Source: Flavobacteriaceae bacterium (GTDB lineage Bacteria > Bacteroidota > Bacteroidia > Flavobacteriales > Flavobacteriaceae). From it: DNA of 52,724 bases. Shown piece by piece: positions 24,810 to 33,147 of this stretch. The position numbers and the translations under genes were made by a program. The number at the start of each line of letters is the position of its first letter. The stretch's first letter is position 1. The DNA lies in the NCBI GenBank assembly GCA_013001285.1, contig JABDMU010000001.1, forward strand, positions 1-52,724. The letters are read 5' to 3'. Under the pieces are notes generated by a model. That model saw only the letters and a list, made by a program, of their open reading frames with translations, did no database searches and was not told the DNA's origin.

Positions 24810-25937
24810 ATGGAGCATCCTCTAAAAATAATAATTGCCTTAGGCAGTAATCAAGGCGATAAATTTAAAAATCTTCAATTGGCCATTGACGAGATCCATA
24901 ATCAAGTAGGTGTTATCGATAAGATTTCAAAGGTCTATCAATCAAAGGCTGTTGGTTTTGAAGGGGACGACTTCTTGAATGCATGTATTCAAGTGCAAAC
25001 GCATTTAAAACCTAAAACAGTGATGCGTCAATTGCTATCCATTGAAAAAGCTTTAGGTAGGGCCAGGCGCACTACTGAAGGTCATGAAAATAGAACTATT
25101 GACTTGGATATTATCTTTATTAATGATCAAGTTATCGACGCGAAAACGTTGTTGGTGCCTCATCCAGAAATGCACAATCGCCTGTTTGTTTTAAAACCTC
25201 TGCATGATATTTCACCAAGATATATACATCCTAAGTTAAACAAAGATGTTGTAGAACTATTAGAAACAACTAAGGATCAAAGCAAAATGGAATCTTTAAA
25301 GATATGGTTGAAGAATCCAAGTAAATCTTATGATTTTTCGAAGCATAATTATATTGCAATAGAAGGTAATATTGGCGCTGGAAAGACAAGTTTAGCCACT
25401 ATGATGTCGAGAGAATTTAATGCCAAATTGATTTTAGAGCGCTTTGCCGATAATCCTTTTCTGCCGAAGTTTTATGAAGAACCACAGCGCTATGCTTTTA
25501 CCTTAGAAATGTCATTTTTGGCAGATCGATATCAACAAATAAGTGACGACCTCTCACAACTCGATCTGTTTAAAGATTTTATCATCAGTGACTATGACGT
25601 GTTCAAATCCTTAATTTTTTCAAAGATTACCTTACCGGAAGATGAATTCATCCTATATCGCAAGTTGTTTTATCAGGTTTATAAGGATATCGCGAAACCC
25701 GACTTGTATGTATATCTATATCAGAATACAAAGCGATTACAAGAAAATATTAAAAAAAGAGGGCGCAACTATGAAAAGAATATCGAGAACGAATATTTAG
25801 AGAAGATCAATTCTGGGTATTTAGAATTCCTCAGAAATCAAACCGAGTTAAATGTGAAGATCATCGATATTTCAGATAAAGATTTCGTCGAGAATAGAAG
25901 CGATTATTTAGACATCCTTAATACCATTAGTGACTAA
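24810..25937 (+). CDS. folK: HPPK-deoxynucleoside kinase fusion (bifunctional)
   Basis: The frame stays open upstream to 24744, but the best start is ATG 24810, giving MEHPLKIIIALGSNQGDK and 375 residues. Residues 1-165 are 6-hydroxymethyl-7,8-dihydropterin pyrophosphokinase (IALGSNQGDK, FLNACIQVQT, GRARRTTEGHENRTIDLDII), the folate-pathway step before dihydropteroate synthase. Residues 178-375 form a deoxynucleoside kinase with P-loop GNIGAGKTS (186-194), SDYDVFKSLIFS and the lid KRGRNYEKNI. It is probably a deoxyadenosine/deoxyguanosine type. The fusion is known in some Flavobacteriia. It unites folate synthesis with nucleoside salvage. Its stop overlaps the stop of the convergent SpoU gene by 4 bp. 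Confidence 0.93.
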   Translation: MEHPLKIIIALGSNQGDKFKNLQLAIDEIHNQVGVIDKISKVYQSKAVGFEGDDFLNACIQVQTHLKPKTVMRQLLSIEKALGRARRTTEGHENRTIDLDIIFINDQVIDAKTLLVPHPEMHNRLFVLKPLHDISPRYIHPKLNKDVVELLETTKDQSKMESLKIWLKNPSKSYDFSKHNYIAIEGNIGAGKTSLATMMSREFNAKLILERFADNPFLPKFYEEPQRYAFTLEMSFLADRYQQISDDLSQLDLFKDFIISDYDVFKSLIFSKITLPEDEFILYRKLFYQVYKDIAKPDLYVYLYQNTKRLQENIKKRGRNYEKNIENEYLEKINSGYLEFLRNQTELNVKIIDISDKDFVENRSDYLDILNTISD

Positions 25938-26464
25938 TGATTTAATTTACTGAACAAGTCCCAGAGTACGACCCCTGAGCTCACCGAGATATTCAAAGAA
26001 TGCTTGGTTCCAAATTGAGGAATTTCAATAACAGCATCACTCGTTGAAACCACTTCTTGTTGAACGCCCTTCACCTCATTTCCAAAAATAACGGCATAGG
26101 TGGTTCCTGTTAAAGGTCTAAAATCGTGAAGCATTACAGAACCTTCGGCTTGCTCTATTGATAGGATCTTTATGCCATCCTTTTTCAATTTTTCAACCAG
26201 GTCAATAGTGTCCTTGACATATTCCCATTGTACTGAATCTGTGCTCCCCAATGCTGTTTTATGAATGTCTTTATGAGGTGGTGTTGCTGTAATGCCACAT
26301 AAATAGATCTTCTCAATTAAAAACGCATCACACGTTCTAAATACCGATCCAATATTGTTTAAACTCCTAATGTTATCTAAAATAACAATGATGGGTGTTT
26401 TCTGAGCAGATTTAAATTCAGAGGGACTTAATCTTTTGAGTTCACTATTTTTTAGTTTCCGCAT
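25934..26464 (-). CDS. TrmH/SpoU family RNA 2'-O-methyltransferase
   Basis: The 176-residue SPOUT methyltransferase has motif 1 NIGSVFRTCDAF, motif 2 IFGNEVKGV and motif 3 SLNISVSSGVVLWDLF, which form the trefoil-knot SAM site. No N-terminal substrate-binding domain is attached, so it is a minimal SpoU enzyme. It could act on tRNA (TrmH/TrmL-like) or rRNA, and sequence alone does not decide. Its TAG shares bases with the TAA of the folK fusion. mutS is divergent, 110 bp away. Confidence 0.92.
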   Translation of the reverse strand: MRKLKNSELKRLSPSEFKSAQKTPIIVILDNIRSLNNIGSVFRTCDAFLIEKIYLCGITATPPHKDIHKTALGSTDSVQWEYVKDTIDLVEKLKKDGIKILSIEQAEGSVMLHDFRPLTGTTYAVIFGNEVKGVQQEVVSTSDAVIEIPQFGTKHSLNISVSSGVVLWDLFSKLNH

Positions 26465-26574
26465 AAATAATTTGTAAATAACTTAAACTAAATATCCTTT
26501 AAAAACCTTCAAATATTAGTTAATTTAGCGTTCTTACTATTTGTGCAAAAATAAGATTAAAATTAGACTTAACA

Positions 26575-29184
26575 TTGGCTAAAAAGGCAAAAAAGATAAC
26601 ACCATTAATGAAGCAATACAATGCTATTAAAGCAAAGTATCCGGATGCCTTGTTGTTATTTAGAGTAGGCGATTTTTACGAGACCTTTGGAAGTGATGCT
26701 GTAAAGGCAGCAGGGATCTTAGACATTATTTTAACCAAAAGAGGAGCAGGAAGTGATAGCGAAACTGAATTGGCTGGATTTCCACATCATTCATTAAACA
26801 CCTATTTGCCGAAATTAGTAAAAGCAGGTGCACGAGTTGCCATCTGTGATCAGTTGGAAGATCCAAAACAAACAAAGACCATAGTTAAACGAGGTGTAAC
26901 CGAATTAGTCACACCTGGGGTTGCATTAAATGATGATATCTTAAGTTCTAGTTCAAATAATTTCCTGGCATCCGTATATTTTGGGAAGTATATTGGTGTG
27001 TCCTTTTTAGATATATCAACAGGAGAGTTTTTAACCGCTCAGGGCAACGCAGAGTATATTGATAAATTACTTCAGAATTTCAATCCAAGTGAAATTTTAG
27101 TATCTAAACAAAAACGAAAAGAATTTGAAGAGACTTTCGGCAATACCTTTCACAGTTTTTTCTTAGAAGATTGGATCTATCAGGACGATTTTGCCAATGA
27201 AACACTCTGTAATCATTTTCAAACCAATTCCCTAAAGGGATTTGGGATTACAGATCTTTTTGAGGGCATAGTAGCTTCAGGGGCGATTTTGCATTATTTG
27301 TCTGAAACGCAGCATCATAAACTTCAGCATATTACTTCCATTCAACGAATTTCAAAAGATGACTATGTTTGGATGGATCGATTTACCATAAAGAATCTTG
27401 AACTATACAGTTCGCCTCATGTAAATGCCGTCACCTTGATCGATATCATTGATAAGACCATTTCACCAATGGGTGGGCGACTCTTAAAACGATGGTTGGC
27501 TCTGCCTTTAAAGAATTTAGAAAAAATTAAAAGCAGACATGAGATCGTTCAATTTTTATTAGACAATGAATCGGTCAAATCAAAAATTCAAGGTCAGATC
27601 AAGCATATTGGTGATATTGAACGTTTGATTTCAAAGGTGGCTACGGGAAAGGTAAATCCAAGAGAAGTGATTCAATTAAAGAATTCCTTAGAGGCCATTG
27701 TTCCCATTAAATCATTGGCGCAAAAAAGTCAACATTATGATTTAAAGACCATTGGAGAGGAATTGCATGATTGCGAAGCACTTCGTGAGCTTATCAAATC
27801 CATGTTAAATGAAGAGGCTCCCGTGAATATTTTAAAAGGGAACACTATAGCCTCAGAATATTCGAAGGAGTTAAAAGAGTTAAGAGATCTCGCTTTTTCT
27901 GGAAAAGAATATTTAGATAATATGCTGCAAAGGGAAAGTGAGCGCACAGGTATCACTTCCTTAAAAATTGCATCTAATAATGTGTTTGGATATTATATTG
28001 AAGTTAGAAATACGCATAAAGACAAAGTGCCCGAGGAATGGATTCGAAAACAAACCTTGGTAAACGCCGAACGTTATATTACCGAAGAATTAAAAGAATA
28101 CGAGTCCAAAATATTAGGTGCCGAAGAGCGCATCTTGGCTATTGAACAACAATTGTTTGCTGAATTGGTCACCCAAATCAACGAGTATATCGTGGAGGTT
28201 CAACAAAATGGGCAACTCATTGCAAAGTTAGATTGCCTAACGGGCTTTGCTCAGTTAGCAAAAGATCATAAATATAATTATCCACAATTAGATGAGTCAT
28301 ATGAGTTGGTCATAAAGCAAGGGCGACATCCAGTAATTGAAAAGCAATTACCATTGGGCGAATCTTATATTGCAAATGATCTCTTTCTTGATAGAGAAAC
28401 GCAGCAAATCATAATGATCACGGGACCCAACATGTCTGGTAAATCGGCAATACTAAGGCAAACAGCCTTGATCGTTTTACTTGCTCAAATGGGTAGTTTT
28501 GTGCCAGCGGAATCGGTTAAAATTGGCATTGTAGATAAAATTTTTACACGTGTTGGTGCCAGTGATAATATATCGATGGGCGAATCTACATTTATGGTAG
28601 AGATGAACGAGACTGCATCCATTTTGAATAATATATCAGAAAGAAGCTTGGTCTTACTGGACGAGATCGGGAGAGGAACTAGCACCTATGATGGCATCTC
28701 TATTGCCTGGGCGATAAGTGAGTATTTACACGAGCATCCTTCTAAGGCCAAAACACTTTTTGCCACTCATTATCATGAGTTAAATGAAATGACCGAAACT
28801 TTTGAAAGGATTAAGAATTTTAATGTTGCGGTAAAAGAAATGAAAAACAAGGTGCTTTTTTTAAGAACACTTGTAGAAGGCGGAAGTGCCCATAGTTTTG
28901 GTATTCATGTGGCAAAGATGGCTGGAATGCCAAATCAGGTTATTCATCGGGCCAATAAAATATTGAAACGTTTAGAAAAATCGCATTCAAGTGAAGAATT
29001 GACAGATAAGGTCAAATCATTAAAAGATGATATTCAATTGAGTATTTTTAATCTTGATGATCCCCTTTTAGAGGAGATCAAAGATGAAATACTACATATA
29101 GATATAGACACTTTAACACCGGTTGAAGCCTTGATGAAGTTGAATGAAATTAAACGGATGTTACAAAAGAAGAAAAGAGCTTAG
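26575..29184 (+). CDS. mutS: DNA mismatch repair protein MutS
   Basis: The 869-residue protein recognises mismatches and starts repair with MutL. The mismatch-binding FYE is at 34-36 (VGDFYETFG). Connector, lever and clamp regions follow, then the ATPase with Walker A GPNMSGKS (617-624), [18 protein letters not shown], Walker [14 protein letters not shown] and ATHYHEL. A short C-terminal tail ([17 protein letters not shown]) carries the tetramer-forming helix. The start codon is TTG, giving [15 protein letters not shown]. The next in-frame ATG would remove ten conserved residues. Length is normal. Confidence 0.97.
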   Translation: MAKKAKKITPLMKQYNAIKAKYPDALLLFRVGDFYETFGSDAVKAAGILDIILTKRGAGSDSETELAGFPHHSLNTYLPKLVKAGARVAICDQLEDPKQTKTIVKRGVTELVTPGVALNDDILSSSSNNFLASVYFGKYIGVSFLDISTGEFLTAQGNAEYIDKLLQNFNPSEILVSKQKRKEFEETFGNTFHSFFLEDWIYQDDFANETLCNHFQTNSLKGFGITDLFEGIVASGAILHYLSETQHHKLQHITSIQRISKDDYVWMDRFTIKNLELYSSPHVNAVTLIDIIDKTISPMGGRLLKRWLALPLKNLEKIKSRHEIVQFLLDNESVKSKIQGQIKHIGDIERLISKVATGKVNPREVIQLKNSLEAIVPIKSLAQKSQHYDLKTIGEELHDCEALRELIKSMLNEEAPVNILKGNTIASEYSKELKELRDLAFSGKEYLDNMLQRESERTGITSLKIASNNVFGYYIEVRNTHKDKVPEEWIRKQTLVNAERYITEELKEYESKILGAEERILAIEQQLFAELVTQINEYIVEVQQNGQLIAKLDCLTGFAQLAKDHKYNYPQLDESYELVIKQGRHPVIEKQLPLGESYIANDLFLDRETQQIIMITGPNMSGKSAILRQTALIVLLAQMGSFVPAESVKIGIVDKIFTRVGASDNISMGESTFMVEMNETASILNNISERSLVLLDEIGRGTSTYDGISIAWAISEYLHEHPSKAKTLFATHYHELNEMTETFERIKNFNVAVKEMKNKVLFLRTLVEGGSAHSFGIHVAKMAGMPNQVIHRANKILKRLEKSHSSEELTDKVKSLKDDIQLSIFNLDDPLLEEIKDEILHIDIDTLTPVEALMKLNEIKRMLQKKKRA

Positions 29185-29210
29185 GGCGATTGCTTTTTTT
29201 AGAAAAAGCC

Positions 29211-29240
29211 TTTGCTATTATTATAATTGTATTAAATTTG
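29211..29240 (+). promoter_or_regulatory. Promoter of the tRNA-Gly/tRNA-Leu unit
   Basis: TTTG at 29211-29214 and TAAATTTG at 29233-29240, 18 bases apart, match the Bacteroidota promoter. The predicted start is about 50 bases before tRNA-Gly. The leader contains a small hairpin, ACCTAC/GTAGGT, at 29264-29280. Confidence 0.65.
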
Positions 29241-29300
29241 CAACCGCAATTAAGGTATTGCAGACCTACTTCAGGTAGGTAAGTTCATTAAAATAACTAC

Positions 29301-29372
29301 GCGAAAGTAGCTCAGGGGTAGAGCATCACCTTGCCAAGGTGAGGGTCGCGGGTTCAAATCCCGTCTTTCGCT
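29301..29372 (+). tRNA. tRNA-Gly (GCC)
   Basis: The acceptor stem GCGAAAG pairs with CTTTCGC and leaves discriminator T. The D-arm contains GTAGCTCAGGGGTAGAGC. The anticodon stem TCACC/GGTGA encloses loop TTGCCAA with anticodon GCC. The T-arm is CGCGGGTTCAAATCCCG. CCA is not encoded. The tRNA reads GGC and GGU codons. It is co-transcribed with the following tRNA-Leu, 25 bases downstream. Confidence 0.96.
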
Positions 29373-29397
29373 CTATAACTTATAGATATACCAAGTT

Positions 29398-29483
29398 GCT
29401 GAAGTGGTGGAATTGGTAGACACGTTGGACTTAAAATCCAATGGGCTGTAAGGCCCGTGCGGGTTCAAGTCCCGCCTTCAGTA
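29398..29483 (+). tRNA. tRNA-Leu (TAA)
   Basis: This class II tRNA of 86 bases has acceptor stem GCTGAAG/CTTCAGT (with a G-U first pair) and discriminator A. Its anticodon stem TTGGA/TCCAA encloses CTTAAAA, anticodon TAA. The long variable arm is TGGGCTGTAAGGCCCG and the T-arm is CGGGTTCAAGTCCCG. CCA is not encoded. It reads UUA, a frequent leucine codon in this AT-rich genome. A terminator follows within ten bases. Confidence 0.96.
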
Positions 29484-29488
29484 CAGAT

Positions 29489-29521
29489 AAAAAGCCAAGA
29501 CGAATAGTCTTGGCTTTTTTG
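29489..29521 (+). terminator. Terminator of the tRNA unit
   Basis: AAAGCCAAGAC and GTCTTGGCTTT form an 11-bp stem with a GAATA loop and a T-run, immediately after tRNA-Leu. Confidence 0.88.
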
Positions 29522-29774
29522 TTTCCCTTAATTTTAAATTTATATTATTTCGATTAACTATCTAATGGACAACATTTGGGAATAATCTAAACTAATTTGC
29601 ATCAGAACATGTGTTAACCCAGGCGAATAATCGTTTTCCTGAATAGTATTTTTTTAATCAAAGGATATATCATATCCATGTGTGAATGCCATTGAACTCA
29701 GGACTAAACCAAGTGATTACCAATGTTATCGGCTACTCGTTCAAAATTGTCGCATGGGTCAAATGAAGAATAGC

Positions 29775-30437
29775 TTACTTATTTCTATTCCAAATGAGGT
29801 ATACAAGACTTACTGTTGCCCTGTTATCTACAAACTTTGAATTGGTGTTTGGAAACATTGTATTATCAAAGAAAGTTAGGCTATATTTAGTTTTAATAGA
29901 GATGTTGTCATTTATTCCATAAACATATCCTGATCCTAAAGAAAAGCCATTCCATTTCTTATCCAAAACATAAAGATCGTTCCCAAGATCACTTGCCACA
30001 GTTACATTTATATTTGAGAAGGCAATTCCACAGCGTAGAGATAGCACACTATTTGCTCCTATTTTTCTGCCGACAACGAGATCTAATTCACTTTTTGAGC
30101 TCATAGAAATATCAAAGTTAACATCACTCTGTATAAACGTTTCCGAAATTTTATTGGTGTAATACGAGTGATGGGCTTCAAGACCAATAAAGGATTCACC
30201 TAAATACTTTCCGTATCCTAAATTCATACTAATGACACTTTTTGTGAATTCCTCACTCAGGTACTCGCTTTCACCACTAGCACGGTTTTCAATCCCAAAT
30301 GACCCAATAATTTTTACATAAGCAGCACCGCTTTCGAAGCCACCATAAATTCCATCTTGTGGATAATTGGCTCTGCTTTGTCCGAAAACAAATACTGAGC
30401 ATCCCAATAATAATCCGATAAAAACTTTCTTTTTCAT
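29775..30437 (-). CDS. Exported outer-membrane beta-barrel-like protein, unknown function
   Basis: I place the start at 30437, giving a 220-residue protein beginning MKKKVFIGLLLGCSVFVFGQ, a clear signal peptide. The frame is open 90 bases further upstream, but those codons add a polar N-terminus in front of the signal. The mature part is rich in alternating hydrophobic/aromatic strands (YVKIIGSFGIENR, SVISMNLGYGKYLG, LGSGYVYGINDNISIKTKYS) and ends SLVYLIWNRNK, consistent with a small OmpX/OmpW-like barrel. No named family can be assigned. It is monocistronic and lies between the tRNA terminator and a long non-coding gap. Confidence 0.7.
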   Translation of the reverse strand: MKKKVFIGLLLGCSVFVFGQSRANYPQDGIYGGFESGAAYVKIIGSFGIENRASGESEYLSEEFTKSVISMNLGYGKYLGESFIGLEAHHSYYTNKISETFIQSDVNFDISMSSKSELDLVVGRKIGANSVLSLRCGIAFSNINVTVASDLGNDLYVLDKKWNGFSLGSGYVYGINDNISIKTKYSLTFFDNTMFPNTNSKFVDNRATVSLVYLIWNRNK

Positions 30438-30954
30438 AACAAATAAATTTAATTGTACATCAAATGCAATCGCATTAAAATGTGCTATGAATTTTCGAAA
30501 GTTGTTTGTTAAATGAGACTGTGCCAATCCTAGATTTGGGATAGGTCGGAAATGGCGATTTAATAATAGTGTTATAAAAAAATTACAATAAAAGGCCTGT
30601 ACTCCCTAATTATTGCGACTTTATGCGAATAAATTGGTTGAAATGGAACTAATTTTAATTTTGATAAAATGCGCTATCGATAAAAAGCATAAAACATAGA
30701 AAAACTGCAGTTTGAGCGCTATTTGATTGATTTCTTATTCGAGTATGACGATATCCTTACAAATTTAGTCACATTCTATCTTCACTTTAGAAAAAAACCA
30801 AGTCGAATTTCAAGGGTTTTTATTTTGATAAGCAACCATATTTTTCTAAAATTAGAACCTCGTTAATAAGTTTTATTCAGGGGTTTGTTATTAGCTTTTT
30901 TGTTCGCAATCTTTTTAGTATTTTTAAGCAACATTAATCTTTAAAAAATAAAAT
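30438..30954. other. 517-bp intergenic region without a gene
   Basis: No convincing coding frame is present on either strand. A promoter-like pair, TTTG (30505-30508) and TAGATTTG (30531-30538) 22 bases apart, points rightward about 410 bases before the YegP-like gene. A minus-strand -7 match (TAAATTTG) is at 30760-30767. Near the YegP-like start there is TATTTTTA (30919-30926), one base off consensus, with TTG at 30900. These elements could give a long leader or a small RNA, but nothing matches an RNA family I know. Confidence 0.4.
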
Positions 30955-31284
30955 ATGGGAAAATTTGAAATTAAAAAGGATAAAGCTGGAAAATTCCGCT
31001 TCAATTTAAAAGCTGGAAATGGTCAAGTGATCTTGGCGAGTCAGGGTTATTCTTCGCGTTCTGGATGCGAAAATGGAATCGAGTCTGTTAAAACGAATTG
31101 CAAAAAAGACGGTATGTTTGATAGAAATACTGCCAAAAATGGAAGTCCATATTTTTGTTTAAAATCCACTAACGGTCAGGTTATTGGGCAGAGTGAAATG
31201 TATTCTTCAAACTCGGCCATGGAAAATGGTATTGCTTCGGTTAAAAAAAATGCGCCTGGAGCTAAAGTTGAAGATCTTACTTAA
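30955..31284 (+). CDS. YegP family (DUF1508) tandem-repeat protein
   Basis: The 109-residue protein consists of two DUF1508 modules. The first (about 1-52) is GKFEIKKDKAGKFRFNLKA, GNGQVILASQGYSS, CENGIESVKTNC. The second (about 55-105) is PYFCLKSTNGQVIGQSEMYSS, MENGIASVKKNA. Each forms a small beta-alpha unit, and E. coli YegP has the same two-repeat layout and length. The molecular function is unknown. There is no signal peptide. The gene ends at a strong terminator shared with the convergent lipoprotein gene. Confidence 0.92.
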   Translation: MGKFEIKKDKAGKFRFNLKAGNGQVILASQGYSSRSGCENGIESVKTNCKKDGMFDRNTAKNGSPYFCLKSTNGQVIGQSEMYSSNSAMENGIASVKKNAPGAKVEDLT

Positions 31285-31310
31285 TCAAGAAATACAATTT
31301 TATAGAAACT

Positions 31311-31340
31311 AAAAAAGCTCTGGATTTCCAGAGCTTTTTT
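31311..31340. terminator. Bidirectional terminator between the YegP-like and lipoprotein genes
   Basis: AAAAAAGCTCTGG, ATTT loop and CCAGAGCTTTTTT form a perfect stem with A- and T-runs on its two sides, between convergent genes, so it can work in both directions. Confidence 0.88.
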
Positions 31341-31365
31341 ATGTTTTGATCAAAACTTGAGACCT

Positions 31366-31728
31366 TTAGTTGTCTTTAGTTTTAAGTTTGTCAGCCGCCT
31401 TTTCTAATTCAGCCGCTGTCTTTTCTTTTGCGCCATCTACAGCTTTTTCAGCCGAATCCATAGCATCGTTTGCCGCGCTTTTAGCACCATCAACAGCGTC
31501 ATCAACTGCTTCTTTAGCACCATCAACAGCGTCGTCAACAGCATCACCTGCATCATCAACAGCGTCTTCAATAGCATCACCTGCGTCATCAGCAGCGTCT
31601 TCCATTGCATCGCCTGCTTCCTCAATAGCATCTTCAGCCTTATTTGCTTCATCACTACAAGATTCACAAGAAGTCATAGAAAAACTTAAAGCTACTACCA
31701 AAAGAATGTTTAAAAATAATTTTTTCAT
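31366..31728 (-). CDS. Small acidic heptad-repeat lipoprotein
   Basis: The 120-residue protein has a signal peptide with a lipobox-like end (SMTSC, Cys21), so it is probably lipidated. The mature chain is almost pure Asp, Ala, Glu, Val/Ile and Lys in roughly seven-residue units (AGDAIED, AVDDAGD, AVDDAVD, GAKEAVD), from about residue 30 to 115. This predicts a long amphipathic helix. It is acidic in the first half and gains lysines toward the C-terminus. Similar composition occurs in LEA-like and apolipoprotein-like proteins, suggesting stress or envelope-surface roles, but the function is unknown. The repetition opens long artefactual frames on both strands. Confidence 0.8.
   Translation of the reverse strand: MKKLFLNILLVVALSFSMTSCESCSDEANKAEDAIEEAGDAMEDAADDAGDAIEDAVDDAGDAVDDAVDGAKEAVDDAVDGAKSAANDAMDSAEKAVDGAKEKTAAELEKAADKLKTKDN
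31440..31650. repeat. Degenerate 21/42-base tandem repeat inside the lipoprotein gene
   Basis: Units such as GCATCACCTGC, TCATCAACAGCGTC and TTCAATAGCATC recur about every 21 or 42 bases. They encode the heptads of the overlapping lipoprotein. The copies differ at third positions, so the repeat is old rather than freshly amplified. Confidence 0.7.
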
Positions 31729-31808
31729 TTTTAGTGTTTTAAATGTTAATTTTAATTATGCAATTAAAAACATCTTAATCGATCTTACAATATTTTCTTA
31801 ACATTTTT

Positions 31809-33065
31809 TTAAGACCGACCTGTTTTCTGCTTGTATTTACGTAAATAATCGAGTATTTGGATCACGGCACCTCTATTTTTCTTGACATACTCAGCATTTT
31901 TTTCACCCTTTAATATTAATTCTTCCCGATTTGAAGCTAATTTATCAACCGTTTTCTTAAAACTATTGGCATTATCCACAACCAGCATGCCGCCCTGAGT
32001 GATCATATCAATGGCTTCAGGGAAGTTTTGATAATTTGGGCCAATTATTATGGGAACTCCAAAAACGGCTGGTTCCAGAGTGTTATGTAATCCTGTTTGC
32101 CCTAGGGCTCCGCCAACATAAGCAATATCAGCATAGTTATAAACCTTAGACAAAAGTCCAATGGTATCAAGTATAAGGATCTTGGCATGCGAAAGATCTT
32201 TACTTTCCTTTTCAGAATATAAAATTACATTATCCTTAAGGTCAGATCTTAAGTGTTCAATTTGTGACTTTTTAATATTATGAGGTGCTATAATAAATTT
32301 GAGATCATTAGTTGTAGAATTGATATAATCTATAAGGATCTTTTCATCTTCAGGCCAAGTACTTCCTGCCACCAAACACAAATTTTTCGACTTAAACGTT
32401 TCAATAAAATTTAAAACATTATTCATATCAAGTTGTTGGCTTACACGATCAAAACGCGTGTCTCCAGAGACACTCACATTATTGAATCCATAGGATTCGA
32501 TTAGTGTTTTTGAAGCTTCATTTTGCACAAAAAAATGATCAAATGCCTCTAGTGATTTAAGCATCCATTTGCTATGTGATTTGAAATAAGGCTGTTCTTT
32601 TCTGAATACGGCTGAAATTAAAATGGATGGAATATTTAAGCGTTTAATTTCTGATAAATAATTGGGCCAGATCTCATATTTTACAAAAATGACTAATGAT
32701 GGATGAATAAGGTCTAGAAATTTTTCAGCATTTTTTTTGGTGTCAAGTGGAAGATAAACAACGGCATTTGCCAATGGCGTATTTTTTTTGATCTCATACC
32801 CCGAAGGTGAAAAGAAAGTCAAAACGATTTTATGATCTGAAAACATCATTTTCACGCCTTCAAATACAGGAAGCCCTTGCTCATATTCACCAAGAGATGC
32901 GCAATGAAACCAAAGGGTCTTATCCTCTGGTTTAATAAGGTCATTTAAATGGGTGTAGGTAGTATTGCGACCTTTGACTCCTAACCTGATCTTTTTATTG
33001 AAAGGCGCGAATATTTTCAAATGAAAATTTGCGATAATTGTGAGGATATTATAAAGGTTTCTCAA
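31809..33065 (-). CDS. waaA: 3-deoxy-D-manno-octulosonic acid (Kdo) transferase
   Basis: The 418-residue GT30 enzyme adds Kdo to lipid IVA in LPS synthesis. The N-terminal half has a membrane-associated helix and LWFHCASLGEYEQGLP, with the conserved catalytic glutamate (about 52-67). The C-terminal half has AGSTWPEDE (near 205), YVGGALGQTGLHNTLEPAVFG and IGPNYQNFPEA for CMP-Kdo binding. The start codon is TTG (33065). No ATG is available in frame before the conserved LYNIL segment or upstream to the next stop. It is divergent from the DegT gene. Confidence 0.94.
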   Translation of the reverse strand: MRNLYNILTIIANFHLKIFAPFNKKIRLGVKGRNTTYTHLNDLIKPEDKTLWFHCASLGEYEQGLPVFEGVKMMFSDHKIVLTFFSPSGYEIKKNTPLANAVVYLPLDTKKNAEKFLDLIHPSLVIFVKYEIWPNYLSEIKRLNIPSILISAVFRKEQPYFKSHSKWMLKSLEAFDHFFVQNEASKTLIESYGFNNVSVSGDTRFDRVSQQLDMNNVLNFIETFKSKNLCLVAGSTWPEDEKILIDYINSTTNDLKFIIAPHNIKKSQIEHLRSDLKDNVILYSEKESKDLSHAKILILDTIGLLSKVYNYADIAYVGGALGQTGLHNTLEPAVFGVPIIIGPNYQNFPEAIDMITQGGMLVVDNANSFKKTVDKLASNREELILKGEKNAEYVKKNRGAVIQILDYLRKYKQKTGRS

Positions 33066-33147
33066 GCTAGAATTCTTTAAGGCTAAAATACATTCTTTAT
33101 ATCAATTGATTATATTTAGATGAATGATTTTTGTATTTTCGTTTCCT

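Noticed and set aside
29301-29483. tRNA pair as an integration site for a mobile element
   Set aside because: No integrase or direct repeat of the tRNA 3' end is seen, and flanking genes are core.
29663-29677. Palindrome GGATATATCATATCC
   Set aside because: It is short, AT-rich and isolated, so it could easily occur by chance.
31437-31667. Minus-strand frame rich in Met and Leu within the lipoprotein gene
   Set aside because: It is a shifted reading of the same repeats and has no realistic protein composition.
31370-31801. Long plus-strand open frame rich in Ser and Ala opposite the lipoprotein gene
   Set aside because: It is the mirror of the heptad repeat, has no signal or promoter, and its composition follows from the opposite strand.
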